DNA from: Numida meleagris
Lineage: Eukaryota; Chordata; Aves; Galliformes; Numididae
Direction of reading: 5' to 3'
NCBI RefSeq assembly: GCF_002078875.1
Contig: NC_034414.1
Coordinates: 9,671,783 to 9,735,782 of the forward strand
DNA length: 64,000 nucleotides
Shown one piece after another: positions 7,367 to 21,346 of this stretch (its first letter is position 1; each line of letters begins with the position of its first letter). The position numbers were made by a program, and so were the translations under genes. The notes under the pieces were generated by a model. The model saw nothing but the letters and a program-made list of their open reading frames with translations. It ran no database searches and was not told the DNA's origin.

Positions 7367-10300
7367 GTAAGAGCCGGGAGCCGCGCCGCTGGCTCGGACG
7401 GGTCCCCGGGAATCCCGGGCAGGGGAGCGGGGCTGGGGGAGAAGCCACCGCCCGGCGCCGGGCTGTGCGTGCCGAGAGCCGCCCGCCTCCCGGAGCGGGG
7501 CGGGCCGGGATACTCGGCGGGCTGGCGGGCCGGTGGCGGCTCCCGGGGCCCGGCGGCTCCCCGACCGCAGCGGGATGGGCCCGGGGCGCGCATGGCAGCC
7601 TCAGCTCCCGGCCCGCGCCACACGCGAGTTCCGTCCCGTTCCCTCCCGTCCCTGTCCCCGGGAGAGCGCAGATGGGCGCCGGGTCCCCGCGCAGGGCGGA
7701 GCGGGGGCTCGCTGCTCCCGCCCCGTGCCGCTCGGCACCGCCGGGCCCCGGGGCCGGCTCCTCTCTCGTGGGTGGCGGTGGCAGAAGCGCCCGGGAGAAC
7801 ACCGCGGGGGGACCGGGCTGACCCAGTGGGCAGGCGAACCGGCCCTCAGGGCTTGGGGCTCGAGTGTGCATAGAGAAGGGGAGCCCGATACTTCTCCCCC
7901 TGTGCCTGCTCGCGTCGGCTGCCCGGCTGGCTGTAATGTTTGCGTGCTCATTGAAAAGAGTCGGAGAACCACCTGGACTCCATCGGAAGACTTTAGGATC
8001 CCAAGGCAGATGCAGCTGAAGAGCTAAGGGAGCTGCTTCAGCAGTTCGCTTGGTGGGAAAATCAGATGTACTGCTCTTGGCTTGCTACCAAGCATTTGCT
8101 TTACCAAAGAGCAAGGGGTCACTGCAATCAAAGAGTAGTGGCTGCGTATGAGAGAGCCTCTTATGTTTACTTCATTTTTATCGCTCAAATGTATTTCGAA
8201 TCTTAACAGTGAAGCCAAATGAAGCCGGATGCATACTGTAATAGCATGGAATAGGTCCACAGCAATGTTTGTTATCCCCCTTGTTCTACTGTTGCAGTGA
8301 CTTTGCGTTATAGATTTTCTTTTGGTTCATTCTGTGTAAACAGTCTTTAACTTCAGCCAGGTACAGAGTAATCCAGTAAGGGCCACCTAGAATGATCAAA
8401 ACTTGTGGCAAACAAAGGACAAAAGTGTTGGCTGTAGTCTGATTTCTGGTAATGCAAAGTCAGAGCAGGGTGAATCGAAGTGAGATTGACTTGCCTTCAA
8501 GAATCAATGGTGTTTTGTTTATTCATGATTAATATATAGACAGTTGATGGAAAAAAAAAATCTGTATAGTGGAAGGATAATAGAGCAAAAGTAGAAGTAT
8601 CTTATGTTTAAGATCAGATTTGAGAAAATCATGTATGTTTCAGAAATGTCAAAGTACAATATTCATCTTCACGATCAGTTTGTACAGGTGGGATAGTGGA
8701 AATCTGTTACCAGTCCGAAGGATGAGAATAAGACTCATACCTTTGGCCATTCATTTCCTTCTTGCTTTAAGATCAATTATTTAAGGGAAAAGCAACACTT
8801 TGAAGCAGTTGTGATTCCTTGTAGCAAATTACCTGAGAGTATAATCAAGGTTCTTTTAAAACTATCTGCAGTCTATGTACCCTTAAGAGTGAGCAGACTG
8901 ACAGGAACTGCCATTCTCCTCGTGAGATGGAACTGGTTCCTCTTGGAGTACGGAGGAGCGTGGAGCAGAGCTCCTTGGGTGTGTGTGCTGGGGTGGGTGG
9001 TGCTGGGCTTCACTGGGGAACACTGTCAACCTTCCACATATGCTTCTTGTATGCAGAAATGGGGGAATCCTGCCTGGCTTGGTTTAGGGTGTTAAACTTC
9101 CATAGCCAGCTTGCTCAGCATTGTCACTGCGTTTCCTAGTGCTGGGAAGGAGAAGGACCTCCTGACCTTTCTTAGCCTGCATTTTTGTGCTGTAGCTGCC
9201 AGAGCTTGCTCCAAGGAGCTCAGAACTGATCCTCATGATTTCCCTTTAGTCAACTGACTTTTGACATATACTGTAGCCCTTTAAAGGAGCATGTGACCCC
9301 TTATTATTTGTGACCCTGCGAACCATTGTGTAATCTGTTGACTGTAATGTATCATGCCAATTTATTCTTGGTTGGGAAGTCTTGCCAAGGACTTGATGGA
9401 ATAGCACGATTTTATCCACTTTATTGTTTTCATTGTGTTTCATAAACATCTAAGACCCTCTGGGAAGAATCACTGGGGCGGCTGGGCCTCCTTCTTTTAA
9501 TTGCTGGTTAAATAAATGTTGCCAGTTTAAAAGAAAAAAAACAAGTGGTATGCAGGATTTCAGAATGCCTGGAACTGCTAAACATTCATGTTTAGGAAGC
9601 GGAACTATTTTTAGTGTAGGGGCATTTAAAGAAAAGGTCCTAGCCCCTTGTGAAGAGGTCACTGCTAAGTGCGCTGAAGAGTCTGCTTTTAGCTGGTGAG
9701 CAAAACCAAGTTTCCCACAGCTCAGTAAAACCGAAGAACCAGATTTATACTTTTCCCACTTAGATAAACAGGGAGGACTTCTTGCTAGTTTACAGTAGTG
9801 GGAGTGAGGAGGCTAGAATTCTTACCTTGTACACATATAAGAAAATTTCTTGGTCTTGGGGAGATGCTTAGCTTTCTGGTTCTTTCAACTGATGTCTACA
9901 GTGGAGGTGTGGGACTGAAAGGCTTCTCGCTTTCTGAGAGGGTCTGGGAACTGGCAGCTGAGGGTACTGTGTATTAACGCTCAGGATGTGTCACAACTAT
10001 CTTGAGTGCATCCCTGGCTACCATCTTCATCTACAGCTAAATGAGCTGGGGTTAGAAAAAAGTATGGGTGCTTGAGAACTCCAGTCAGTTTAGGATCCTC
10101 CATCAATTCTCTCTGTAGGACTGTGGTTGCTAAATAAATTACTTTGGATCCACTGAAGATTCTCCTCAGCTCCTCTGCCTGGGAAACAGAAGCACTTGCT
10201 TTTGGTGGTTTAAAAGAGTGTGGTTTGTGTCAAAGTTCTCTATGTGTGCTAGATCCATCGTGTCATGTATGGTGTGTTTTGAGCAACCTAGATAGGGTTA

Positions 10301-13300
10301 AGTGTAACCTGGTCTCTTACAGGGCAGAGGACCAAAACCTGGACTGTTCAGACTTTCAAAATGTACCAAATGATAGCCAAGTCAAATCAAGTTTCAGTCC
10401 AGACTTCACTGATTTCTTAACATACGTTCAATTTAGATTGCAAATTACTTCATTTATTTGTTTGTTTCCCCTCCTTTAATATTGAATGCTGTGTGCGTTA
10501 GTTTGGTATCCATGAGCAACTGCTGCTTTTCAGATTTTTTGGTCTGCAGTTGAGACGTATTTGGTGGTGCAGATAGAGGCAAGTTTGGGGAACTGAATGC
10601 AAATATTTACATTCTTGATTTGGCCTAGTCTTTACGCTTGTAAACACTCACGGTCACATTGAACTTTGGTGAGGTTATAAGTGGCTTCGTCAGGCTTTGG
10701 GGAGTCACACCCTGCAAGACCTGAGATTTCCCCTTTTAGGAAGAGTTCTGGATGCATTTTTCAGGTGGATATGTCAGCTGAGAATTAATGTTTGTCACTC
10801 TTGATCTGACTGTAAAATCTTTTCCCGCATCTTGCTTTCTTTTTTTTTTTTTTCCCCCCACTTTTTTTTCCTAGTGAGATTCATCAAGTTCAAAATGTCA
10901 TGGAAGAGCTGTTCTGCCTGCCTGGAAGGCATGGCACAGTCTTTGGCAGTCTTTGTGTGCTGCGTTGTACCAGAGCTCTGACCCAATAGAGTGGAGCCAT
11001 AGTGAAGATCCTCCTCCCTCCATGGTTACCATTTTCCTGGTCCTTACTTCTTAGGTGGGCAAAAAAGAGTAAGAGGCCTGATTTGAACAATGGGAATATT
11101 TGCTTGTGGAGAACCAGTCCTAAGTCCTCTTCTCATTCATGTAGGCTATGAATACGAACAGCTGTAGCTTCCGTAGAAATTTTGCAATCAGCAAGAACCA
11201 AGCCTTTAAGTTTTGCTCTGCATTAGCACTTGAACTTTTTGATGCACCTTACAGCACACCCGAGAGATAGGGATCAACGGGCAAGGTAATGCTTCATGGC
11301 CAGCTCATCCTATTGCTTGGGAATGCCTTTCAACTTGGGTTTGAAATTTGAAATGATAGCTTTGTTGTGGAAAGCCTGAGGCTACAGATGTGACTGAGTT
11401 GCACTGGGTTACAGTAAGAATTCCTGCTCGTCAGTTGAGTTCTGTAACTTTATGTCCTTAGCCAACCTAGTTTTGAAGGTGATTACTTTAGTTTAATCCA
11501 TAGTGAACATGTTTAGAGCAATCTTCTACTTGGAGCGTATGCAGAGATAGTTAGAACTGTTTAGGTAAATGGATGCTAATTCATCCAATCAGTATTTTTA
11601 ATACATTCTGCTGTAAGCTTCTAACCTTGGAGATGCATTTGATACGGTTGTGGAAAACAAGATAAGATGTTCATTTTAACACTACCTTTTGCCATTTTTT
11701 TGAAGACATATTTGTTTGAGCTATATCCTTCTGCTGAAAACCTGTCATCCGTAGCAGTGCGGCTGAGATTTCAGGGAGTTAGTGCAAATGGAAAAGTCCC
11801 TAGAGACACACTGAAAGCACAGTGAATTTTTGTCAGAAATGCACCCTGTGTTCACACACATAGGAACAGGATGTAGATTTGACTTAAGTGTATCAGCCTC
11901 CTAATTTCTCCTTAAAATTAAGCTGTAGAAATGCTTGATGTATGAGCATTTAGAGTTAGTGCTGGTGCCAACACAGGAAACTAGGTCTTTGAGCTGAAAC
12001 ATTAAACATTAGTTCCTAACTCCCATGTCATTAAAAACACTCATTGTATAAAGTTCTAATACTGTTATTCATTTAATTGTTTTGATGGGGTCATCACACT
12101 AAGTTAATGCTTTGTATTCCCCACACCCCCTCCTTAAGAAGAGGATTATTTGTCTTTGTGCAACATCCAGTCTGGATTGCAAGGGATGGATGCTAACCAA
12201 TTAGCACGATGCCAAGGGCCCTGCTTGACCTGCTATAAGCATTGGTGCAGAAACCAAAGTAGAGCTCCTCTGGCAGATCTCACAACCCTTCTTCTGTGAG
12301 GAGCAGATGTTGCAGACACGGACTCTCCTTATTCTGAGATGTCCTTCGAGTCAGGAGGTGGATTTGCCTCTTGACATTTTTGCTTTCAGCAATGTTACTA
12401 CTTGGAGGGAGTACAGTTTTTGCAAGACAGAATGAAATAAATGAGGTTTGAATGATTTTGATACTTTGTCCTGGTGGAAACTGTTATCGCTCAAGGTCAC
12501 TGGAAGGGGAAATATATCTGGCCCGATGTCATGTTGCATTCTGAGTGGGCACAGTGCGCTAATGAAAAGTGGAGATTACTGCCTCAGTCAGCAGGAAGGC
12601 GCTTCTCTCATCTGTGCTACAAGATCTCAATGATCGGAGTTTCCAGCATGCCTCATTTTTAAATTCTGTCTCTATGCTCACAAGCTCCCCTTAGCCGGTG
12701 TTGTTTAAATGAGCATCATTAACTGGGAATGTTGTTTTGAAGGTATGGCAGATCAGCGAAGCGTAAAAGCTTGCCAAAATCACCTGTGCCGTGGCAGGCT
12801 CTGAGCACTTCCACCATTACATTGCAAACTGGGGAGCAGTTCCACGCCACTGCTTGTGTTTTGCTGCCTGCTGTATCCCTGCCAAATGGTTAACTTTAGT
12901 CTCTGAGCAGCAAATCCCCCGTTTCACCCAGACTGTGTAAGAAATGGCTGGCTCGGAAAAGAAGTGAGGTCAGAGCAGGAAAGGAAAGAAGGGGATCAGA
13001 AAGAAAAGAGGCCTAAAACAGTCTGAAACACTCCACAGGCTGATATTACATTAAATATTACATAACAATTTACAAAACTGTTAAACAGCATTCAGTACTT
13101 GTGGATACAAGTCATGCACCACTAGGTTTGAATGTATGTTTCTCAGTTACTATTTGATGGATATATCTACCGCCAGAGTAAAAATCCTGAACTATTTAAT
13201 TGTAATGTTTAAAAAATAATTCATGCAGGGAGTAATTCCATACATGAGTACTTCTATGATTTGCTGCGCTCTGATGTTTGGTTTCATGCTTAATTCCCAG

Positions 13301-14467
13301 TTCTACCAGATCAGAAGGCACTAACAAGATGGTTGCTCTGGCTTAGCATGGGTGGCTGAAGAGAGTCATTACTCTGTACCCTGTTGCTTAGGAAATAAGG
13401 GGCACGCTCTGAGCAACAGTTGAGCGCGCACACACTGTGCAGGTGCCTGTTCCCTGTTGCATGAAACCAGAGGATTCTTTTGTTTGTTGCTGTGCATGTA
13501 AGGAGCCACTCATTTAATACTTGGGACAAGTACAAGGCATGCTACTGTTTCAGCTTTTTGCTGCCTGCCCTGTTGAGACCGAGCATTTCTCTGCTGTGAG
13601 TTCTTTGCCTGCTTAGTAGCTCTTTGGTGTTTCTTTGCTGTTCATAATAGTCTGGCCTGCTTCTTTGGAAACTTTCTTTCTGCTTCACTTGCAAGATCTG
13701 GATAGCTTCTCTTGTTGCTGTGCTCTGAGAGAGCTGCTCCAACTTCTGTTCCTCTGTCCCTAGGACAAGTAGAAGTTAAGACCCCGCATGGCAAGGTTCC
13801 CTGTTTGAATAGGAAGTCTGTGACTGCACCTGGGCTGCCATAGCTGCCCTTAGCTGGTATTGTCTGACAACAGCTTGGAAGCAGGACCCTCTGAGGCTTT
13901 CACCGCTGTAGTAGCAAAGCAGCCAGTAGAAGAATTGCTCTTTCTCTCCAGAGACATCCCCAGGCCTGGGAAGCAAAGGGAGATATCACTGCCAGGTGAG
14001 AGAGCTACCTTCTTATCCAGTGATACAGTGAGCTGGGGTCTATTCTTCATTGGACTGCCCTGCTTTTCCTGTGGCCACATAACTTGTGGCCATTTTGCAT
14101 GCAACTAAAGCTTCATTTAAAGCCTTGTGCTTCAGGGAAGCTTGCCTGCCAACTCCCAGGAAAGCATTTGTCATTTCTCTCTCTTTGGCTTTTCTTAATG
14201 TGTTTCTTATTTTTCCTTTAAGTCCTTGATCCTCCCTCTTAAAGCATTCTAAACCTAGCAGCCAGGCTTTAATGAGGAGTGTGTATCATAATCTCTAGTT
14301 GTGCTGCCACTGCATCTAGGCTGTATACAGTAGTGTGCTCTAGATTTTGTGGATCATATTTTCACTTTTTTGGGGGGGTTCACTGGGACCTACAAAGAGG
14401 ATAAATGGTAACAGATTCTTCCATCAGCTATGAGCATTGGGATTTCTTGCTCATCATCAATATTCCC

Positions 14468-14475
14468 TGACGTCA
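14468..14475. promoter_or_regulatory. Full CRE palindrome TGACGTCA
   Basis: This is an exact 8-bp cAMP response element (CREB/ATF site) containing a CpG, in otherwise CpG-poor intronic DNA. Function is inferred from the motif only. Confidence 0.35.
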
Positions 14476-17400
14476 GCTGTTTGAGCTGCAGGCCCTTGAG
14501 AAGTCACTGTGCTTTGTGCTCTAAAGCCAGCATCACACAAAATGTGATCAAGATTCAGCTTCAGTTCTGGCTTTGTTTGCTATTGAGTTCTTTCCCTGTG
14601 AGGCAGTTATCTTTGAGTTGGAGAAACTAAAAGAGAAGTTGATGAACGTGGAGTTAAGATGATATTTCCCAAGTGAAACAGTAGGAGAGCCATGATATTT
14701 TCAGTGGCAAACACTTTTCAGAGAGAGAGTAACAGTGGAGGGTAAAAAGTTATGAGGGGAAAAAAAAATTGTTTTTCATCCATCCATCTCCGTGAGAATG
14801 GATTGTTCCTGGCAGAGAGACAGGATATACTGTTGAGGGGAAATGACTGTCTCATCTTTTCAGTTAGGGGGATCACTGTATATTGTGGTATGTCTGCCAA
14901 TAGAAATAGTGAAGAGGATGGTACCTAGCATCAAAGCATAGCATCTAAGATAGAGGAGAGAACGTACTTGCTGCCGTGGGTTAAACAGACTTCTTTTTTT
15001 GGTGATCAATATTTCAATCCCATGTCATTTTTTTTTTTAGCAGAAAGTTTAATAATGCAGAAAGTATAAGATAAACGAGACTGTAATTTTTGGCATACAA
15101 GTGTCTACCCAGAACTACTGTGGGTAGGCTGTGATGTGATGGAAGAAAGAATCTGGCCTATTCTTAAATTTTGACAGATGATAGAGGTTTTTGCCCCCTA
15201 AAAGTGAATCTGAGCTTTTAGATATGTTGCATAAATACAATAATTAAATGCAGTGACATATTTATGTGAGAAATTAAAATATGTGATGAATTTCAAGGGG
15301 CATACGCATAAATGAGCCTACAGATAATGAATAAAACAGAAGAAATCCAGTCCTGGATCGTTTAATGCTTTGTCTTGGACCAAGGCTTCCTTTTCCCTTT
15401 CCCTTACGCTGTGCAGCAGAACAGGTTGGCAACCACACCTTTTTGTCCAGCCCAGATAAACATGTAGTCACAAGGTTAGCTGGGGTAGAGACCACACAAA
15501 GCAGTGTGATGTGGACTAGGTGAGTTATCTCAGCATATAGGAAATATGTACTCAACCCTTACTTGCCTATCACTTTATTTTTGGCTATGACTTTTCAAAT
15601 TCTTTCTGTGTCCAGACATTTCCCCCCACCCCCCTTCCTCTTAGCTGAAAAGTAAAAGCCAAGTACATGTCAGTTGTTTTGACGGAAATTTTTTTTATAG
15701 AGGCTTAGCATGATACTAAGTGTCAGCATGACACTTTTTTTTTTTTATTCCAAGACTCGTTAAAAAAAACAAAAAACTATGTATGTCAATACACAAGAAA
15801 GGGACTCAACTCCACTAGCTCTAAAATGCAACACTCGCCACTAATAAGGATATGTTATTTTCATCTCTAGGATTTAGGATGTGGGTTTTAATCTGAGTGA
15901 TAGGGACTGCTGAAGCAAATTAAGATTAGTAGTTTCTGGAGTAGGACAAATGATTTAACAACAAAACAACAATCAGAAGCTGAGTACGGACACAATCTAA
16001 AATGGCAAAAAGATGATGAGATGTTGCATTTCATTTATGCAATGCACGCATCTTTTAAAGATGTAATGTAGCATCCTTAATTGTAAATCTAAAAGCACCT
16101 AATAGTGTTAATGAGTAGAAGATTCCACATAATTCTGGTAGAAAAGTACAAATATAGATGAAAAAGTTCAGGAAAGTAATCCTGGAAACAGATAAAACCT
16201 TTTACTTTTGATTTCAGTTTAAGGAAAAAGAGAAATATATTGTGAGGTGAATTATTTTCTTTCATCGTGAACTGTAGATACATACCCAGAATATTGCCCT
16301 TTAGTTGGCAATACTGCTGCTGCCCTTCAGTGCTTGAGAATACCTGAATACCTGTTTTCAGCTGGAAAGTAATGTTACTTAATTTCAAGATTTGTATGAT
16401 TAGGTGATAAGACAAGGAGAACAGTTTAGACTCTTAATATTGTGTTTCTTAACTGCTAAAGCTCAAATATATAACAATAGGCTAAATTATATATAGAAGT
16501 ATATTAATGGTCCATTTTTTTTTCTTGAATGTGTGAGTTCTTCTCTATCTTTTTATGTTTGATATTTTGAGACTTAACCATAGCCATTCTCCCTGGTCAA
16601 AAACCAGCAGTTGTTTTGTATCTACTACTCCCACCTCCATTTAGAAAGTTATGTTAAGAAGTAAAGATGCACTTGTAGATGTCAGCATGCAGCCCAGGTT
16701 TACCTCTTATGCAGGGTATATTTTTTATTATTCAAAAGATAATAACGTGTCCAAGCAGCATTTTCTGTACTAAATTGGGTGTAAACTCCTTTTTATTGGT
16801 GTAAACAAAGGTTAACTTTAATGCATAAATTAATTTGCAGGTGTGTTTGTTGTCCCTATAATTCATCCTCACCAGGGAGCTGGGAGACAAAGAATCCATC
16901 TTTACAGTCTCCTATCTTTAATTATGAATTCTCATCTCTCTGCAGAGCCTTAACTGGGCTGGATTCAAGAAGATGAAAAAATGCTCGGGCTTTTTGTATA
17001 ACCCTGCTGAGATTTTCTAAGTCACTTATGGGAATTACATGTTCATTTTCCATTAAAGTCAGCTTGAACCAGATACAAAAGTTCTCAGTGTGGCTTTGGC
17101 CTAACTGTTTAACATTAAAACATCCACATGTTTCTCTTAATGAGAACTCAGGATCTTCACATTAGGAATATGATCGAGTATTACAAGCAAAACTCAGCAA
17201 CTTATCATTTCAATGTTTTCCTTGTGTTAAAGTTACCCATTTATACGTACCTGTGTATGTTCTACTAAAACAGAAAAATACCTCTTTCTTAAAACAGTTT
17301 TACTCCTAAATGTCTGCTTTCCTTTTGTTGTCATACTCATTCAGAAAAGCACATCTTTATTCTGTAATGTCAGTGTCTTTATACTCTTATCTCTTCGATT

Positions 17401-17558
17401 TTTTTATCCACTCTGGGAATAATCACCCATCTTTCCTCAGAAGAGAAGCATTTGTTTTCCAGAAGCACCTACTATCAAGTACAATGTCTACAGAAGGATA
17501 TAAACCCTGGTAAAGAGATACTAGCTTGTGAATCTTGTGTCCTATGACCCGCTTTGTT

Positions 17559-17581
17559 ATTGACTCACTAGGTGAGTCAAT
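17559..17581. promoter_or_regulatory. Inverted pair of AP-1 sites (TGACTCA / TGAGTCA)
   Basis: Ten-base perfect arms (ATTGACTCAC and GTGAGTCAAT) flank the triplet TAG. Each arm contains a consensus AP-1/TRE site. Such an arrangement is unlikely by chance at any one place and could be an intronic enhancer core. Confidence 0.4.
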
Positions 17582-19311
17582 TACCTGTAACCTCAGTAGG
17601 TCTGCAATTTTTGAAGAGATAACCGATGTCTCTCCACATATTCCTGAGATCTGCACATTGAAGAAGCAGAAGTTCCTAAATGCTCAGATTAACCTACTTT
17701 CTCTGAGATTTACCTTTTCAGACTGTTGCATTTCTTTCCTAACCTGAAAAAGGCGTGATGGCCTGAAATAGCACTCCGAAGGCTGGCGGCAGTTCTACTG
17801 TAAAGTTGCAGTCAGCAGAAGATTGAGCCTAAGGACTGCATGTGACTCAGGGAGCTCTGAACTTAGGAAGGCAATACGTCGTCTTTGGTCTGTGCTGACA
17901 CCTCTAGCCAAGCAAAGAAAAGGTGTTGACATTGGAAGGAGCTGCAACCATGCGGCTCTGCCAAATATGAGGTGAAACCTTAAAGGAAAGGAATAGCAAT
18001 AATGTATGACCCAGCAAAGGGTATTCAAGACTACTCCCTCAGAGTTTCTGGACCCTCCAAGTCACCCGATAATTCAGTGGCTGCCAGCTTGGCACTGTTG
18101 TTAGGGACTCAAAGCACGTGGGCTTTATAGGCTTATTAAAGCAACACTACACAAGGGTACTGTTATATTATCTTTGTGATACAGCAGAAGTTCTGACTTT
18201 CCTTTTTCTCACCACATTTCTTATTGCCTAGTAATTGTAGCTTCTATCGGGTTATGGTATCATTTAAAGAAAAGGGTACAAACATGTTTAAAGTTAATCA
18301 TGCTGTGTGAATACCTTATTTCACTTCTATGTTAAATGCGTAACAAATCTGTTTGGCAGCTACCTAGTAGGAAATGGTTTGTTGGTCTCACATGCATGTG
18401 TACTGTGCTCTAAAGTTTTCAGGTTTAATTAGGTTTTAGATAACTGTTTCTCTGGAAAAACCTTTCAAATGATGCTATTTCTTTCTCACTCCCTTGGATT
18501 CTTTTGTTTTTTTACATATGCCTTCTGCTTGACTTTCTTGAGTGACTTTAGTACCCTTGAGGAAACCTATCTACAACATTTGCAAAATCCACTTTTTATA
18601 GTGTAAATGGATTGCACTTGGGTCAAATATTTTTACCCATGTGGATGAAATACAGACAGAAGAAGAAAAATGATAGGTAATGGGAGCCTTATTTACATTC
18701 TCAGCTGCACTTTGATTTCTGCAGTGGCTCTCTACTCGTGGTCAGGAGCACAACCGTGAGCTGCTTCTCTATTGTGAAGGGGGTGTGGGTCGGCAAAGTG
18801 AGCTGATGTTTTTTTCCTCCAGTAATTTTTCTGGCCTTTTCCTGCATGCTTGTAGACACTTTTACAGAGCCTGGTGTGCAAACATTTTATTGTGCTTAGC
18901 AATGGTTTCTTTCAGCAGCATACTAGATTTGTTGCTACTCTGGAAGTTCTCCTTTCCACGTTAGCTGACGGTAGGCGATGGTTTAACCAAGAGGCCAGGC
19001 CTGGTAGCAATTTCTACTTCAGATGGAGGAAGAAGGTATACTAGAGAGATAGAGAACTTTGAAAGTGGTCTCAACTTGTGCATTGTGAGACTGAATGGGA
19101 GTGGTTTTTAGGACACGCACCACTTGTTTTCCTCAGAGCTGTTCTCTGACCTGGTGCATTCACTCCTGAAAAGTCTCCTTAGTTTAGACAGTTTGTGACC
19201 TGCCCCTACCCCCACAGCTGCTCCACCCTCAGGCGGTTTGGGCATGCCTTTACAGCAGGCCAAATGCCAACTGCATATTTGGGGCTTAAAATCCCATCTG
19301 TTTTTTAAGCA

Positions 19312-19330
19312 AAAAAAAAAAAAAAAAAAA
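19312..19330 (+). repeat. Poly(A) tract, 19 bases
   Basis: A homopolymer run of A with no recognisable retrosequence on its 5' side. Confidence 0.85.
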
Positions 19331-21346
19331 TCCTGAAAATGTCACTTTCATTTATTTTTTATAATGTTTGTTGTTCAAAATAGGGGAAGTAGAAGTTTAA
19401 ACCTTGAGCTGTATAAATATTTGCATTACTTCAGCAAAACGCAAGTGCCTGCAAACAGCATGATATTGTGTTTTTTAGATAAAGGTAATGAAATAATGGG
19501 GGAGGAAAAAACCACTCACAACAAGAAAGTGAAAATGAAGTTAGATCTTCCAAGGGTTTCTGTTTCCCATTTGGAAATCTGATCCGTTGATAGTTTTTGA
19601 TACTTTGTTCAGTAGTAACACCAAGTGAATTGAAAAAACGGAGTCAAACGTGCACTCTTCCATGGTTGCTACTTGACAAGATTGAGGTTATATATCCCTC
19701 TTTAAGGCTGAGCGATGCCCACTTACTGTTCACCTGGGAGCACACTCCTAAGTACCCGTATTGATTTGGGTTTCTGCTCCACTTGTGCAGAAAGCTGTTC
19801 CTGGCGGACTGCTCTGCTGTGAGGAGCATGGTCCTGGATGGAAGCTCCATCCAGCAGTGGATGAGCAGATGAGCGCCTACAGTGCTCTTTCTCACTGTCA
19901 GGCTCAACCTCAGTCTTTTTTGCTGTATTGTTTGAAAGATGGATTAAGGAAAACACCTTTCTCACGGATTTTCTTCCTTTGCTGTTTGTGAAAGAGTGAG
20001 AAAATTTTGAGCACGGTAGTGTTTTAACTTTGCTTAAAAATATGAAACGGTGTGAAATCTGGCTTTGAATTAAGGCTGGTGGGTTTGGCAAAGCAAGATG
20101 TGTGATGTGAAACTAGTTTTTGTAAGGTCCTCTAAGACTTTCTGGCTAAATAGTTTTTCATGTGCTAAAAAGCGCTGTGAACGGCTCTCTGTGTGGGTAG
20201 GAGACCTCACAAGGGCATGTTTAGTTCTGTGTTTCAGTGCGTGGCATCTGTATCCTGAATTAAGAAGATATCTATCAGCTGTCCAGCAAGGAGCTAAGGG
20301 TGCAGCCCAGTTGGACACCGTGGTTTGCAGAAAACATAGATCAGGTCTGGATTTAGTGACTGAATGCGTGTGCCTTTCTGCCTGTGGAGTTAGTGCATCT
20401 CCCAGATTTAAACAATAATTATTGCCACTCTGAGCTTGAGAAAATGTAATAGTGATTGCCCTGCAACATTAAAGTGTCACCTAAAGATAACATGAGCTCA
20501 GGCTACCAATCCTACTAAGCAATTGTAAACAGTACAGATTAGGCTAGCTCATAAATTTAAACAAAAAGCCCCTCCTTTCCATCCTTACCGGCCTCTATAG
20601 GGACTTCCTGGACACAATGCTTTTGACTCATCCTGGAAGATTACCAAATTTGGAAACATGGGATATTTCTGACCAGTTTGGCATCGAGCACAGGGTTCTA
20701 TTTAAATTCTGGTTTGGTTAACTACACTTTTGCCTCCACAAACTTCCCCTTGCTCTAAATGGCTACAATAATATTTTTTTCCCTTACTCCCTCTATACTT
20801 GTGTGGCTTTTTAATGTTAAATGAATATTTTGCTTTGCTCTGGAGACAGCTGTATTTCAGCAGTAGATGAAGCAATTTGTGTCACAGCCCACTTTTCACT
20901 ATTTATTTTTCAAAGGTGTTGCAAGGCCCTTAGTTATTAATTGTAAAGACTTTGAAATATGAGGAATATCATATGACTTGCAGCAGTGGTCAAGTCAATA
21001 AAAGCATAAAGATGTTTCTTGTGTGTTCTGAAGTCGTCAGTTTGTAATAGTGCAAGCAATTACTCATAGTTTCACTATAGTGCTTTTCATTGCTTCAAAG
21101 TGCTTTACAAAGATAATCAGAGACATTGAAAGTTTGATTAGATGAAGCATGGTTAAAATATTCTATTTTGATGATGGTGAACATTTTGTGGAATTAAGTT
21201 TATACCAGAAAAGTTTCTGAAGAGGTCAAAGTGGTAGAGAGGCCTAAATGAAGCAGAAACAAACTCAACAACTGCTTTTTAATGGACATAGCAGCATGAC
21301 CCTTATTGTGTGTAGTAGAAATGTTAAGTTATGGCTCGAAGCAGTG

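Larger units (their letters stand above)
5750..7870. promoter_or_regulatory. CpG island spanning the AKIP1 / DENND2B divergent promoter
   Basis: There are about 2.1 kb of very GC-rich, CpG-dense sequence in a window that is otherwise AT-leaning and CpG-poor. It covers AKIP1 exons 1-2 and the candidate first exons of the rightward gene. Long open frames on both strands here reflect the scarcity of stop codons in GC-rich DNA, not genes. No TATA box is evident near the AKIP1 start, as expected for a CpG-island promoter. Confidence 0.9.
7871..21346 (+). other. DENND2B: Presumptive DENND2B intron 1, segment A
   Basis: There are no recognisable coding exons, CR1 copies or RNA genes. All open frames are short and lack family features. 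The segment contains a T tract at 10840-10853, a CRE palindrome at 14468, a paired AP-1 palindrome at 17559-17581 and a poly(A) tract at 19312-19330. Several stretches (for example 13025-13260 and 15220-17300) are AT-rich; whether they are conserved enhancers cannot be judged from one sequence. Confidence 0.55.

Noticed and set aside
6826..7821. 331-codon plus-strand open frame
   Set aside because: It lies wholly in the CpG island, is Pro/Arg/Ala-rich with no domain, crosses the strong donor at 7367, and is matched by long frames on the other strand. GC-rich DNA simply lacks stop codons.
6155..7871. Long minus-strand open frames in the CpG island (for example 6155-6637 and 7227-7871)
   Set aside because: Same cause; the real minus-strand coding exon here is the short AKIP1 exon 1 in another frame.
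11240..11290. Mini-exon between CACCTTACAG and GGGCAAG|GTAATG
   Set aside because: The span is only about 35 bases with a weak pyrimidine tract; not distinguishable from chance.
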